From positions 1 through 64,000 of the forward strand of contig JAFGLN010000117.1 of assembly GCA_016928025.1 (NCBI GenBank): DNA of 64,000 bases. The letters are read 5' to 3'. Source of the stretch: Deltaproteobacteria bacterium. GTDB lineage: Bacteria > Desulfobacterota > Syntrophia > Syntrophales > JAFGHS01. Numbering within the stretch: the first letter of the stretch is position 1; every line of letters begins with the position of its first letter. The notes under the pieces were generated by a model. It was not told where the DNA came from. It saw only the letters and a list, made by a program, of their open reading frames with translations, and did no database searches. The position numbers were made by a program, and so were the translations under genes. Below, one piece after another: positions 16,513-25,751 of the stretch.

Positions 16513-17691
16513 ATGATAGGAATTTCTAAATTATACTGCGGGGCGGTGGAGCCGGGAGACGTGTTGCGTTACAACCGCGAATCGGGGAAGCTCCCCTCCC
16601 ACCTGCTGCAGTTTTCCAAAGATAAAAAACCTGTCGTTGTCTGGAACATGACACGGCGCTGTAATCTGAAATGCGTCCACTGCTATTCGAGTTCGCAGAA
16701 TATCAAATACGAAGACGAACTGACGACGGCGGAGGCCAAAGCCATGATCGCCGATCTGGCCGCCTTCGGCTCGCCGGTGATCCTTTTTTCCGGCGGTGAG
16801 CCCCTGATGCGAAAAGACCTGCCGGAACTGGCACAGTTTGCCGTTGATCACGGAATGCGGGCCGTCATTTCCACCAACGGGGTCCTGCTGACAAAAAAAA
16901 GAGTGGAGCAATTCAAGCGGATCGGCCTTTCCTATGTCGGCGTCAGCCTCGACGGCATGCGCGAAACCCACGATCTGTTCCGGGGCCGAAAAGGGGCCTT
17001 CGCTGCTTCGCTGCAGGGAATCCGCACCTGCCGGGACGCCGGGATCAAGGTGGGTGTCCGCTTCACCATGAATCGCAGGAACGCCGCCGATATCGGCGCC
17101 ATCTTCGATCTTTTGGAGAAGGAGGATATCCCGCGGGTCTGCTTCTATCACCTCGTCTATGCCGGACGCGGTTCGAAGCTCATGGAAGAGGACCTTTCCC
17201 ATGAGGAAACCCGGCGGGTCCTTGATCTCATCATGGACCGGACGAAGGATCTCTTCGACCGGGGGATCGAAAAGGAGGTCCTCACCGTGGACAATCACGC
17301 CGACGGCCCTTATCTGTATCTGCGGCTTCTCAAAGAAAATCCCCAACGGGCGGCGGAGGTCATGGAGCTTCTGCAAATGAACGAGGGGAACAGTTCCGGA
17401 AACGGCTTCGGCTGCATCAGTTGGGACGGCGAAGTACACGCCGATCAGTTCTGGCGTAATATTTCCTTTGGAAACGTGAGGCAAAGGCCCTTCAGTGAAA
17501 TCTGGTCGGACAAGTCGAATGACCTGATGGCCGGATTGAAGGATAAAAAACTTTATGTTACCGGTAAATGCAAAACCTGTCGCTGGCTTGAGGTTTGCGG
17601 CGGCAATTTCCGGGCGCGGGCGGAGGCCGCGACGGGCGATATCTGGGCGCCCGATCCGGCCTGCTATCTGACGGACGACGAAATAAAATAA
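16513..17691 (+). CDS. ahbC: 12,18-didecarboxysiroheme deacetylase AhbC (radical SAM)
   Basis: AhbC removes the two acetate side chains of 12,18-didecarboxysiroheme to yield Fe-coproporphyrin III, in the siroheme-dependent heme route of sulfate reducers, related anaerobes and archaea. The 392-aa protein starts with the AhbC-typical [10 protein letters not shown]. It has the radical SAM cluster motif C50-x3-C54-x2-C57 ([14 protein letters not shown]), the SAM-binding FSGGEPL, and a C-terminal SPASM-type cysteine region ([28 protein letters not shown]). Heme d1 enzyme NirJ is the closest alternative, but the hemB-ahbD-ahbA/B context supports AhbC. hemB starts 13 nt downstream. Confidence 0.93.
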   Translation: MIGISKLYCGAVEPGDVLRYNRESGKLPSHLLQFSKDKKPVVVWNMTRRCNLKCVHCYSSSQNIKYEDELTTAEAKAMIADLAAFGSPVILFSGGEPLMRKDLPELAQFAVDHGMRAVISTNGVLLTKKRVEQFKRIGLSYVGVSLDGMRETHDLFRGRKGAFAASLQGIRTCRDAGIKVGVRFTMNRRNAADIGAIFDLLEKEDIPRVCFYHLVYAGRGSKLMEEDLSHEETRRVLDLIMDRTKDLFDRGIEKEVLTVDNHADGPYLYLRLLKENPQRAAEVMELLQMNEGNSSGNGFGCISWDGEVHADQFWRNISFGNVRQRPFSEIWSDKSNDLMAGLKDKKLYVTGKCKTCRWLEVCGGNFRARAEAATGDIWAPDPACYLTDDEIK

Positions 17692-17704
17692 CAGGGAGGG
17701 GATA

Positions 17705-18679
17705 ATGTATTTTCCGGATTACCGGCCGAGGCGGCTCAGGAGGAACGAAAATTTTCGCAGGATGATCAGAGAAACGAAACTGTCCGTCGATGATCTCGTA
17801 TATCCGCTGTTCTGCGTACCGGGCAAAGGCGTCAAAAAGCCCATTAACTCCATGACCGGCCATTTTCAGCTGTCGAACGATCATCTCGTGGCGGAAGTCC
17901 GCAAAGCGAAGGATCTGGGCATCCCGGCCGTTCTGCTTTTCGGCATCCCGGACAAGAAGGATGAAATGGCCACCGGCGCCTTCGCCAAAGACGGCGTCAT
18001 TCAGAAAGCCGTTCAAGCCCTTAAGGACAAGGTGCCCGATATCCTGGTGATCACCGATGTCTGCCTCTGCGAGTATACGAGCCACGGACACTGCGGCATG
18101 ATTGCCGGGGGCGATGTGGACAACGATACCACCCTCGAAGTACTGGCCGAAACGGCCGTTTCCCACGCCCGGGCGGGCGCCGATATGGTGGCGCCGTCGG
18201 CCATGATGGACGGTCAGGTCGGGGCCATTCGGGAGGGTCTTGATGAGGCCGATTTTGCAAACATCCCGATTATGGCCTACGCAGCGAAATATGCCTCGTC
18301 CTTTTACGGCCCTTTCCGTGAGGCCGCCGAAAGCGCACCCCAATACGGCGACCGGAAGTCCTATCAGATGGACCCGGCCAACAGCGACGAGGCCATCCGG
18401 GAGATCAATCTTGATGTGGAGGAAGGTGCCGACATCATCATGGTGAAGCCCGCTCTGCCCTATCTGGACATTATCCGCCGGGCGAAGGAGGAGTTCGATC
18501 TGCCGCTGGCGGCCTATAACGTGAGCGGCGAGTTTGCCATGATCAAGGCGGCGGCAAACCTGGGGTGGCTGGACGGCGAAAAGGCCATGATGGAATCCCT
18601 GACGGCGATCAAACGCGCCGGCGCGGATATTATTATTACCTATTTTGCTGTTGAGGCAGCGAGAGTACTTCAAAAATGA
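17705..18679 (+). CDS. hemB: porphobilinogen synthase (delta-aminolevulinate dehydratase)
   Basis: HemB condenses two 5-aminolevulinate molecules to porphobilinogen. The 324-aa protein has the cysteine-rich zinc site C120, C122 and C130 in [14 protein letters not shown], so it is the zinc-type enzyme. The Schiff-base lysines are K195 ([16 protein letters not shown]) and K248 ([11 protein letters not shown]). The ATG follows GGGAGGGG. The stop overlaps the ATG of ahbD (ATGA). hemB lies inside the ahb cluster rather than with hemA and hemC. Confidence 0.97.
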   Translation: MYFPDYRPRRLRRNENFRRMIRETKLSVDDLVYPLFCVPGKGVKKPINSMTGHFQLSNDHLVAEVRKAKDLGIPAVLLFGIPDKKDEMATGAFAKDGVIQKAVQALKDKVPDILVITDVCLCEYTSHGHCGMIAGGDVDNDTTLEVLAETAVSHARAGADMVAPSAMMDGQVGAIREGLDEADFANIPIMAYAAKYASSFYGPFREAAESAPQYGDRKSYQMDPANSDEAIREINLDVEEGADIIMVKPALPYLDIIRRAKEEFDLPLAAYNVSGEFAMIKAAANLGWLDGEKAMMESLTAIKRAGADIIITYFAVEAARVLQK

Positions 18680-19770
18680 AGAATTCATTGGTATTGCCCG
18701 CAACATTAAGAATGGTGGCCTGGGAGGTCACGCGGAGCTGCAACCTGTCCTGTCTCCACTGCCGGGCGTCTTCTCAGCATGGCCCCTATGCGGGTGAACT
18801 CGATACGGCACAGTGCTTCCGGCTCCTCGATCAGATTGCCGAGTTTGCCGACCCCGTTATCATCCTGACCGGTGGAGAGCCCATGCTTCGCGGTGATATT
18901 TATGACATCGCGGCCTACGGGACGAAAAAAGGGCTTCGCATGGTTCTGGCCACCAACGGGACGATGGTTGCGGAAGAGATCGCCCGCAAGATGATGGCGT
19001 CGGGCATTCAGCGGGTGAGTGTCAGCATCGACGGAAAAGACGCGAAAAGCCACGACGCCTTCCGGGGCGTGCCGGGGGCTTTTGACGGATCGTTTAACGG
19101 GATCGATGCCATGAAAAAAGCGGGACTGGAGTTCCAGATCAACACCACCGTAACGCGCCTGAATCTGGAGCAGCTGCCGGATATTCTGGAAATGGCCGTC
19201 GTCTCGGGGGCGGCGGCGCATCACATCTTTCTCTTGGTCCCGACGGGCCGGGGGCGGGAGATGGCGGAGCAGGCCATATCGGCCCAGGATTATGAAGATA
19301 CCCTGAACTGGTTTTATGATGTCAGCATGGATTGCCCCATTCAGCTGAAAGCGACCTGCGCGCCCCACTTTATGCGGATCTTTCATCAGCGTGGGGGCGC
19401 CAGAGCCGCCAAAGCGGCCGCTCATCCGCACGGTGAAGGCGGACCGCTCCATGCCATGACGCGCGGATGCCTGGGCGGCAGTTCTTTCTGCTTCATTTCC
19501 CATACGGGACAGGTTCAGCCCTGCGGCTATCTGGAAATCGATTGCGGACAGATCAAGGAAAAGGATTTCCGGGAAATCTGGGAGCAATCGCCCGATTTCC
19601 TGAAACTGCGGGACCTCAAAAACTACGGCGGTAAATGCGGCGTCTGTGAATTCCTGAAAGTCTGCGGCGGATGCCGCGCCCGGGCCTATGAGGCGACGGG
19701 TGATTATCTGGCGGAAGAACCGCTTTGCATTTACGAACCGAAGCGGAAAGTTCGCGAACAGGCGAAGTAA
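18676..19770 (+). CDS. ahbD: heme synthase AhbD (Fe-coproporphyrin III decarboxylase, radical SAM)
   Basis: AhbD oxidatively decarboxylates two propionates of Fe-coproporphyrin III to the vinyl groups of heme b, the last step of the alternative route. The 364-aa protein has VAWEVTRSC22NLSC26LHC29RA, the TGGEPML SAM motif, SVSIDG, and an auxiliary-cluster SPASM region with cysteines ([45 protein letters not shown]). A histidine- and alanine-rich insert near 245-260 ([14 protein letters not shown]) is typical of this family. It is translationally coupled to hemB and followed after 4 nt by the AhbA/B-type gene. Confidence 0.93.
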   Translation: MKNSLVLPATLRMVAWEVTRSCNLSCLHCRASSQHGPYAGELDTAQCFRLLDQIAEFADPVIILTGGEPMLRGDIYDIAAYGTKKGLRMVLATNGTMVAEEIARKMMASGIQRVSVSIDGKDAKSHDAFRGVPGAFDGSFNGIDAMKKAGLEFQINTTVTRLNLEQLPDILEMAVVSGAAAHHIFLLVPTGRGREMAEQAISAQDYEDTLNWFYDVSMDCPIQLKATCAPHFMRIFHQRGGARAAKAAAHPHGEGGPLHAMTRGCLGGSSFCFISHTGQVQPCGYLEIDCGQIKEKDFREIWEQSPDFLKLRDLKNYGGKCGVCEFLKVCGGCRARAYEATGDYLAEEPLCIYEPKRKVREQAK

Positions 19771-19774
19771 AATC

Positions 19775-20221
19775 ATGGACGCCATCGATAAGAAAATTCT
19801 CAACCTCATCCAGAAAGAATTTCCTGTTGTTCCGGAACCTTTCAAGCTTTTGGCGGAAAAAATCAGTGTCACAGAGGATGAAGTGCTGGAGCGCGTCAAA
19901 AAACTCAAAGAGGAAGGCATTATCCGCCGAATCGGCGCCGTCTTCGATCCGAAGACGCTGGGCTTTTCCAGTACCCTTTGCGCGGCCCGGGTGCCCGAGG
20001 CCGCCATGAAGCAGTTTGTGGAGACTGTTAACGCCTGTCCCGGTGTTACCCATAACTATCGAAGAAATCACGCCTACAATGTCTGGTTCACGTTTATTGC
20101 GCCCTCGGAAGACGCGATTAAACAAGCGATCGAAGATATCAAGCGCCGAACCGGCATTAAGGATATTATGACCATGAAGGCCCGGCGGACGTTCAAGATC
20201 AACGCCCGTTTCCGATTTTGA
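19775..20221 (+). CDS. siroheme decarboxylase subunit (AhbA/AhbB, Lrp/AsnC-like)
   Basis: This 148-aa protein is of the AhbA/AhbB/NirDLGH family. It has an N-terminal winged helix (MDAIDKKILNLIQKEFPV, EDEVLERVKKLKEEGIIRRIGAVFD) and a C-terminal ligand-binding domain with the family motif HNYRRNHAYNVWFTF. The family decarboxylates siroheme at C12 and C18. It normally acts as an AhbA-AhbB heterodimer, but only one paralogue is in this cluster. I start at ATG 19775, 4 nt after ahbD; the frame is open upstream but that part overlaps ahbD. Which paralogue it is cannot be decided by eye. Confidence 0.88.
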   Translation: MDAIDKKILNLIQKEFPVVPEPFKLLAEKISVTEDEVLERVKKLKEEGIIRRIGAVFDPKTLGFSSTLCAARVPEAAMKQFVETVNACPGVTHNYRRNHAYNVWFTFIAPSEDAIKQAIEDIKRRTGIKDIMTMKARRTFKINARFRF

Positions 20222-20271
20222 TTGCGTTTTGAATGAAACGTTGACGTCCCGGATATTAAAGGAGGCAAAAA

Positions 20272-21207
20272 ATGAAAAATATTGAAAAAATCCTGGTGGC
20301 AACTGATTTTACCGAGGCTTCCGAACAAGCTATCAAGTTGGCGGTGCTTCTGGCGAAAAAGAATGTGTCACATGTTCATCTTCTCCATGTCATTCCCCGA
20401 CGAAGTGGGTGGCCTGTCGATTATTCTTCAATTGTTAGAGATGTGAATAAAATCATACAGGGGAATGTCGAAGTAATCCGCCGCGGTGGTTTGTCCGAAC
20501 CACATGTATCCGTTTTGTTCGGAAACCCCGTTGAGGAGATTATCGACCAGGCAGAATCGTTGGATGTGAATGTGGTCATGATCGGCTCCGGAGAAAAAGA
20601 GACGGGCGACCGGTTTCCTCTCGGCGTTAAGGCTGAGAACATTCTTCGTGGTTCTTCACGGCCGGTCTGGGTCGTCAAAAAAGGTGCCTCGGAGGAAATA
20701 AAAAAAATTCTCTGTCCGGTCGATTTTTCCGAACATTCCCGACGAGCCCTCGTCAATGCTATAAGTCTATCAACCATGCTCGGGGCGGAATTGCAGGTGC
20801 TGACGGTGGCGGAAACAATCTCCAACGTCTATTACCGTGTGGGTAACATGCAGGCGGACTGGAAGAAGTACACGCAGAAAGAATTCACCAAATTTCTTGG
20901 AGACTTCGATTTTGGAAGCCTCTCATGGAATAAGATGGTCCGATCCGGTGAACCGCATGAAGAGATTCTGAACGCGGCCTCCGAAGTCGGCGCGGATCTG
21001 ATGGTCATGGGGTCTCTTGGGAAAACGGGATTGCTCCGGTTCTTAATGGGCAGTGTGGCCGAGAAAGTCGCCCGCGAACTTCCCTGCTCACTGATCATGA
21101 TGAAAGCCCACGGTATGATCGAAGAGGACGTGCCGGACAGGAAGAAAAGCGGAAAATTAAGGAAAAGATACGAGCCTCTCGAAAAAATGCCCAGAAAGGG
21201 TAATTAA
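20272..21207 (+). CDS. tandem-domain universal stress protein
   Basis: This 311-aa protein has two UspA domains, about 1-145 (KNIEKILVATDFTEASEQAIKLAVLLA) and about 145-285 (KKILCPVDFSEHSRRALVNAISLS). The second ends in MVMGSLGKTGLLRFLMGSVAEKV, matching the ATP-binding G-x2-G-x9-G(S/T) signature. The first domain has MIGSGEKETGDRFPLGVKAENI at the same place, a less regular site. A basic tail follows. AAAGGAGG lies 6 nt before the ATG. The gene follows the heme cluster after 50 nt and may belong to the same transcript. Confidence 0.92.
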   Translation: MKNIEKILVATDFTEASEQAIKLAVLLAKKNVSHVHLLHVIPRRSGWPVDYSSIVRDVNKIIQGNVEVIRRGGLSEPHVSVLFGNPVEEIIDQAESLDVNVVMIGSGEKETGDRFPLGVKAENILRGSSRPVWVVKKGASEEIKKILCPVDFSEHSRRALVNAISLSTMLGAELQVLTVAETISNVYYRVGNMQADWKKYTQKEFTKFLGDFDFGSLSWNKMVRSGEPHEEILNAASEVGADLMVMGSLGKTGLLRFLMGSVAEKVARELPCSLIMMKAHGMIEEDVPDRKKSGKLRKRYEPLEKMPRKGN

Positions 21208-21711
21208 ACGGAGGGATGCGGGCTGTTCGATGGCAGCCGGCAAAAGTTAAGTCACGCTGGTGAAAACGAGTAAATGAAAGGAAGACGTCAAGGCCGATCT
21301 GAAGGCCTTGGGAAACAACCTGGCAAAGATATTAAGGCAGGAGCAGATCATTCGTGCCGTCGATCCGGAATTGGATTTTTCACCGCCGTCCGAGAGTGAG
21401 CTTGTTCCGGCAGATGAAGATAGTTTTGTCATGCAGCAGAATTTACGACAGATGCCGGACGAAGGATCATAGAAATAATATTGGTTGCAATTTTTATTTA
21501 CTGTGGTAAAGGGAGTAAGTCCATTACCCAGCGCCAATTACCCAGCTCCGATTACAATTGAATAGAATGATCGCAAAAAAGCAGTAACCTGCGGTACGCC
21601 ACTGAATATAGATATAAAAATAGGACGAAGGCTTTAGCTTAGCGAAGCCGTTTCATAAACCCGAAAAATACTATGCTGTTTTTATAGTCTTCATCAGGAT
21701 GAGGTATTCCC
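21208..21711. other. 504-bp stretch without an intact gene
   Basis: It contains a coding-like fragment without a good start (21278-21472, listed separately). Between that fragment and livM there is no gene and no convincing promoter. Confidence 0.5.
21278..21472 (+). pseudogene. possible gene remnant
   Basis: After a stop at 21275-21277 the frame stays open for 64 codons and reads like a real charged protein tail (DVKADLKALGNNLAKILRQE, DPELDFSPPSESELVPADED), ending at TAG. There is no proper start; TTG within it is possible. It may be the 3' end of a decayed gene, and no family is recognised. Confidence 0.25.
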
Positions 21712-22782
21712 ATGGATATGAAGCGCGATTATTACGAGGATATTGAACTCTTCAAAAGCGGGACCATTCTTTTCTGGTCCATCCTCTTCGTCGCCGCCCT
21801 GTTTGTCGCCCCCCTTTTTCTGTCAAATTATCATCTCTACTTGTTTAACCTTGTGATGGTTCACGTTATCGTTGCCGTCGGCCTCAATATACTGGTTGGC
21901 TCGACGGGCCAGATCGCTCTCGGCCACGCGGGTTTCTTCGCCATCGGTGCTTACGGGACGGTTCTGCTGATGACCAAGCTCGGGCTGCCTTTCTTCCCGG
22001 CGATCGTCATCGCTGCCTTTATCTCGGCCTTCTTCGGTTTCATCCTGGGGCTTCCCGCTCTTCGCCTCGAAGGCCCTTATCTGGCCATTGCCACCCTGGC
22101 CTTCGGTCTGGCCATCATGCACATCATCGGTCATACAGAACTCTTCGGAGGGCGTCAGGGGCTTACGGCGCCGGTGTTGAATATCGGGATATCCCAATGG
22201 GGCCTGAACTGGGTCATCAAAACGGAGTTGGGCAAATACTACCTTATTCTGATTTTCACCATTATCATGGTGCTTTTGGCGATCAATATTTTAAAAACGC
22301 GCGCCGGCCGCGCCTTTGTGGCCATTCGTGACAGCGACATCGCCGCTGAGGTGATTGGCATCAACCTGACCATGTACAAAACGCTGGCGTTCGCCGTGAG
22401 CTCCTTTTTTGCCGGTATTGCGGGCGGGTTATTTGCGTTCGTCCTGGGTTTTTTTGATCCCTTTACTTTCAACCTGATTCTCTCCATTATCTTTCTGGTT
22501 ATGGTTGTTGTGGGTGGGCTGGGTTCGGTCATGGGTTCCATTGCGGGGGCCACTCTCATCACTTATCTTATGTACGATCTGTTAAAAAACGTGGATGAGG
22601 TTCCCATTGTCGGCAACCTTCTGGTGGCCTTTTCGGGTAAGTTCCTGACGACGACGGGCATAGATAATTTTAACCTCGTAGCCCTGGGCCTGGTGATGAT
22701 CGGGATCATCATTTTCGAGCCCCTGGGCATGTTCGGAGCGTGGATACGGATAAAAAAATACTGGAAGACATGGCCCTTCTGA
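21712..22782 (+). CDS. livM: branched-chain amino acid-type ABC transporter permease LivM
   Basis: This 356-aa inner-membrane permease has about nine to ten helices. LivM-family marks are VHVIVAVGLNILVGSTGQIALGHAGF, LGLPALRLEGPYLAIATLAFG and the transport loop region RDSDIAAEVIGINLTMYKTLAFAVSSFFAGIAGGL. In E. coli, LivM pairs with LivH in a high-affinity leucine, isoleucine and valine importer. Substrates of such systems in anaerobic degraders are often other carboxylates. GATGAGG precedes the ATG. Here livM comes before livH, the reverse of the E. coli order. Confidence 0.92.
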   Translation: MDMKRDYYEDIELFKSGTILFWSILFVAALFVAPLFLSNYHLYLFNLVMVHVIVAVGLNILVGSTGQIALGHAGFFAIGAYGTVLLMTKLGLPFFPAIVIAAFISAFFGFILGLPALRLEGPYLAIATLAFGLAIMHIIGHTELFGGRQGLTAPVLNIGISQWGLNWVIKTELGKYYLILIFTIIMVLLAINILKTRAGRAFVAIRDSDIAAEVIGINLTMYKTLAFAVSSFFAGIAGGLFAFVLGFFDPFTFNLILSIIFLVMVVVGGLGSVMGSIAGATLITYLMYDLLKNVDEVPIVGNLLVAFSGKFLTTTGIDNFNLVALGLVMIGIIIFEPLGMFGAWIRIKKYWKTWPF

Positions 22783-22844
22783 TGACGATGATTCATAAAA
22801 GGGATTGCCATGGGACAGCGGTTTTATTGAATGGGGACTTCATT

Positions 22845-22858
22845 ATGACATGTGTCAT
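22845..22858. promoter_or_regulatory. short palindrome upstream of livH
   Basis: ATGACA-TG-TGTCAT forms 6-bp arms 41 bp before the livH start. It could be a regulator site, but this is weak evidence. Confidence 0.2.
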
Positions 22859-22898
22859 GGCAGATAAAAGGGAAAGTCGACGATTGTAAGGGGGAACT

Positions 22899-23774
22899 AT
22901 GCCGTTCAAACAGCTACTGATTGAAGGATTGGCCATGGGCGCCTGCTACGGTCTTTTTGGGCTGGCGGTGGTCATCATTTACAAAACATCTGAAGTCGTG
23001 AACTTTGCCGCGGGAACCATGGCTATGTTTTCCACCTATGTCGCCTTTCACGTCATTACCTTATACGGATTTCCCTTCTGGCTGGCTTTCCTTGTCTCGC
23101 TGTTCTTCGCGGCCGTATTGGGGGTTTTTGTGGAATTCTTTTTCATCAAACCCGCCAAGAACCCGACCCTCCTGGGGCTGATCGTCATCACCATCGGCGC
23201 CCAGCTGCTGCTGGGAGGCCTAGCAGGTTGGAAGTGGACGGCCGACCAGCAGGCCTTTTCCATTCCCTTCTCCTACAAGGTGATCTACGAACCGATTCCG
23301 GGCTTCCATATTAGCCAGTGGGCCATTGCCGTTTTCGTTATAGCCTTTATCATCGTGACCTTTCTTTTTCTGTTTTTCAAATTTACAAAGCTGGGAAGGG
23401 CCATGCGCGCAACGCAGCAGAACAAGCACGCAGCGAAAATCATGGGCATCAAGACCGACCGCGTATTCGCCTTTTCCTGGGCCTTCAGCTCCGTCATCGG
23501 CGTGACGGCAGCCATGCTCATCTCCGCCCGGACGATCCTTGACCCTGATTTCATGATGGAGCCCTTTTTGCGCGCATTCGCCGCGGCGGTGCTGGGCGGT
23601 CTAATGAGCATTCCCGGTGTCCTCATCGGGGGCGGCATAATGGGATTGCTGGAAAATTTCTTCGGTTATGCGTTTCCGTCGTGGAAGCCCATAACCGCTT
23701 TTGTCGTCATCGTGCTCGTTCTCTGTGTTCGGCCCAGCGGCCTGTTCGCCAAGCATTATGTCAAGAAGGTGTAA
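22899..23774 (+). CDS. livH: branched-chain amino acid-type ABC transporter permease LivH
   Basis: This 291-aa permease has about eight helices. LivH marks are GLAMGACYGLFGLAVVIIYKTSEVVNFAAG at the N-terminus and the loop KLGRAMRATQQNKHAAKIMGIKTDRVFAFSW. It ends in PSGLFAKHYVKKV, typical of the family. AAGGGGG precedes the ATG. The stop overlaps the start of the next small gene (TAATG). Confidence 0.92.
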   Translation: MPFKQLLIEGLAMGACYGLFGLAVVIIYKTSEVVNFAAGTMAMFSTYVAFHVITLYGFPFWLAFLVSLFFAAVLGVFVEFFFIKPAKNPTLLGLIVITIGAQLLLGGLAGWKWTADQQAFSIPFSYKVIYEPIPGFHISQWAIAVFVIAFIIVTFLFLFFKFTKLGRAMRATQQNKHAAKIMGIKTDRVFAFSWAFSSVIGVTAAMLISARTILDPDFMMEPFLRAFAAAVLGGLMSIPGVLIGGGIMGLLENFFGYAFPSWKPITAFVVIVLVLCVRPSGLFAKHYVKKV

Positions 23775-24262
23775 TGATGATTGACCGGGTCGCGCGCATG
23801 GGAAAGAAGAAGCCGCCGATCAGGCTGCCGGCCGTTGCAGCGGTGATCCTGCTGACACTGGCCTGCCTTCCTGCGGTTTCCAATGCCGACGGCGGGACGG
23901 CAAACAAAGCCGAGAAGGCAGCCGTCCTTCAGGCGGCTCGAGAGTTTCTGGATGCGGAAAAAACGGGTGATCATGCCAGAGTGTATGCCTGCTTCGCCCC
24001 CTCTTCACCTTATGCCCGAAGCCACACTTATGAGGACTATCTGCGCCAGGTAAAGTCATCGGAGGATCGCGTCGCGTCGTACACCATCATGGAGGTCTCT
24101 TATATACAGAACAACGAAGACCTGAAGACCTGGCCATCGATTCAGAAAATTGCTCAGGTTGAAGTGGTAGTGGTGTTCGTTCATATACCGACTAAAAAGC
24201 GCTCTGAGCTTAATATTGGCTTTATTTTCTTGAAGGAAGGCGGAAGATGGTACAAAAGCTAA
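23774..24262 (+). CDS. secreted NTF2-like small protein within the liv operon
   Basis: This protein of about 162 aa has a signal peptide (PAVAAVILLTLACLPAVSNADG). A soluble domain follows (AAREFLDAEKTGDHARVYACFAPSSPYARSHTYEDYLRQ ... GFIFLKEGGRWYKS) whose pattern fits a cystatin/NTF2-like cone fold, as in DUF4878-type proteins. Two adjacent ATGs at 23774 and 23777 are possible starts, and the first overlaps the livH stop. A place between livH and livK suggests a periplasmic accessory to the transporter, but no function is known. Confidence 0.75.
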   Translation: MMIDRVARMGKKKPPIRLPAVAAVILLTLACLPAVSNADGGTANKAEKAAVLQAAREFLDAEKTGDHARVYACFAPSSPYARSHTYEDYLRQVKSSEDRVASYTIMEVSYIQNNEDLKTWPSIQKIAQVEVVVVFVHIPTKKRSELNIGFIFLKEGGRWYKS

Positions 24263-24365
24263 CCGTTGAAAACGGGTCAAAAGCTCCTGTTCGTCTTCGT
24301 CCGGGTTTTTAAAGTTGGCGACAAATCCATTGGTGATCATTTACGTTTAAAAAAGGAGGCATGTT

Positions 24366-25556
24366 ATGAATATCAAAAAAATGCTAACGATTCTGTTCGT
24401 ACCCGTTTTCGCGATGATCTTTTCGATCGACCTGGGCTATGCCAGGGATGTGGGTTTTGATGACGAGGAAATCCGGGTTGGTCAATGGGGTCCCCAAACG
24501 GGTCCAGCGGCCCCCTGGGGCGCCGTTGCCCGCGGCACCAAACTGCTGTTCGACTTAATCAATGAGGAAGGGGGCATTCACGGGCGTAAGATCAACTATT
24601 TTATTCGTGATGATCAGTACAACCCCTCCCAGACCATGGCGGCGGTCAGGGATCTGGTCGATCGGCGCGGTGTGTTTGCCTTCGTCGGCGGCGTTGGCAC
24701 GGCGCCCGGCCTGGCTGTCCAGAGTTTTTTGCGGCAGAATGAAATTGTCTGGGTCGGCGTCTGTACCGGTGCCCGGGCTTTTCAGAACAACCCCTGGCTC
24801 TGGCAGATATGGCCCGATTATTTTGACGAAGGCGCCATTCTGGCCATTCATGCCGCTGAAAACCTGAAGTTCAAAAAAATTGCCTACATGTACCAGAACG
24901 ACGACTGGGGGGCAGATGCTCGGGTGGGTATTGAAGCCGTTCTGAAGCGCAACAACATCAAGCTGCTTGCCGCCATTCCCGTGGAGCCCACCGAGCGCGA
25001 CCTGTCATCCCAGATTGCCCGTCTCCAGGCAACAGGTGCGGATGCGGTCATCGGCATCATGGCGCCCACGCAGGCGGCCATCGCACTCCGGACGTCCGTT
25101 TCAGTGGGTTTCAAGACTCAATGGCTGCATTCCTATAACCTGTGTGATTTTCCTCTCATGAACCATATTACCGAGGGTCTTTGGGCTCGCGAAGGCGTTA
25201 TGACGGCGGCCTTTACCGACAACATCGATGCGGATACCCCCATCATGAACCGCTATCGCGAAGCGGCGAAGCGACTGGCTCCAAAAGAGCGGTGGGGCTT
25301 GTTCTACACCGCGGGAATCGCCGCAGCGGAGCCGCTGGTATGGGCCCTGCAGGCCGCGGGAAAGGATTTAAGCAAGGAAAAGGTGAGAGACGCGCTCAAT
25401 TCCATCACCAAGCGGCAGGGGATTGGCCCCGTCATCACGTGGACGAAAGACAGCCATCTGCCTCCCCGGCAGCTCCGCATCTGGAAGTGCGGTCCCAAGG
25501 GGGAGACCATTGTGGTTCAGGACTGGAAGACCATCACGCTTGAAAGCGGTAAATAA
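24366..25556 (+). CDS. ABC transporter substrate-binding protein, LivK type
   Basis: This 396-aa periplasmic binding protein (Peripla_BP_6 family) has a signal peptide (MNIKKMLTILFVPVFAMIFS..GYAR). Next comes the family start EEIRVGQWGPQTGPAAPWG, then GIHGRKINYFIRDDQYNPSQTMAAVRDLV. The hinge and C-lobe elements are KKIAYMYQNDDWGADARVGIEAVLKR and a long C-terminal helix region. AAAGGAGG precedes the ATG. Ligand specificity cannot be read from sequence. The neighbouring acyl-CoA ligase suggests a carboxylic acid as one option beside branched-chain amino acids. Confidence 0.9.
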   Translation: MNIKKMLTILFVPVFAMIFSIDLGYARDVGFDDEEIRVGQWGPQTGPAAPWGAVARGTKLLFDLINEEGGIHGRKINYFIRDDQYNPSQTMAAVRDLVDRRGVFAFVGGVGTAPGLAVQSFLRQNEIVWVGVCTGARAFQNNPWLWQIWPDYFDEGAILAIHAAENLKFKKIAYMYQNDDWGADARVGIEAVLKRNNIKLLAAIPVEPTERDLSSQIARLQATGADAVIGIMAPTQAAIALRTSVSVGFKTQWLHSYNLCDFPLMNHITEGLWAREGVMTAAFTDNIDADTPIMNRYREAAKRLAPKERWGLFYTAGIAAAEPLVWALQAAGKDLSKEKVRDALNSITKRQGIGPVITWTKDSHLPPRQLRIWKCGPKGETIVVQDWKTITLESGK

Positions 25557-25751
25557 ACCATAAACCGCAGGGTGCGGCGCTGGCGGCATCGGATTACCGG
25601 TTCGCCGGCGCCCGGCCTCTGCATCAAAAAAAGACTGTATTGTTCCGCGGAAGTGATGTCCTGCCCCGTTCCGGCTGGGTAGGACATCGGATAAAAAAAC
25701 CGGCGCCGGAAGGTGTGCAGGCGGAATTCGAAAAAGAGAGACTGATATTCC

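Noticed and set aside
16531-17484. 317-codon minus-strand frame inside ahbC
   Set aside because: A mirror of a well-supported gene in GC-rich codon positions. No motif of its own.
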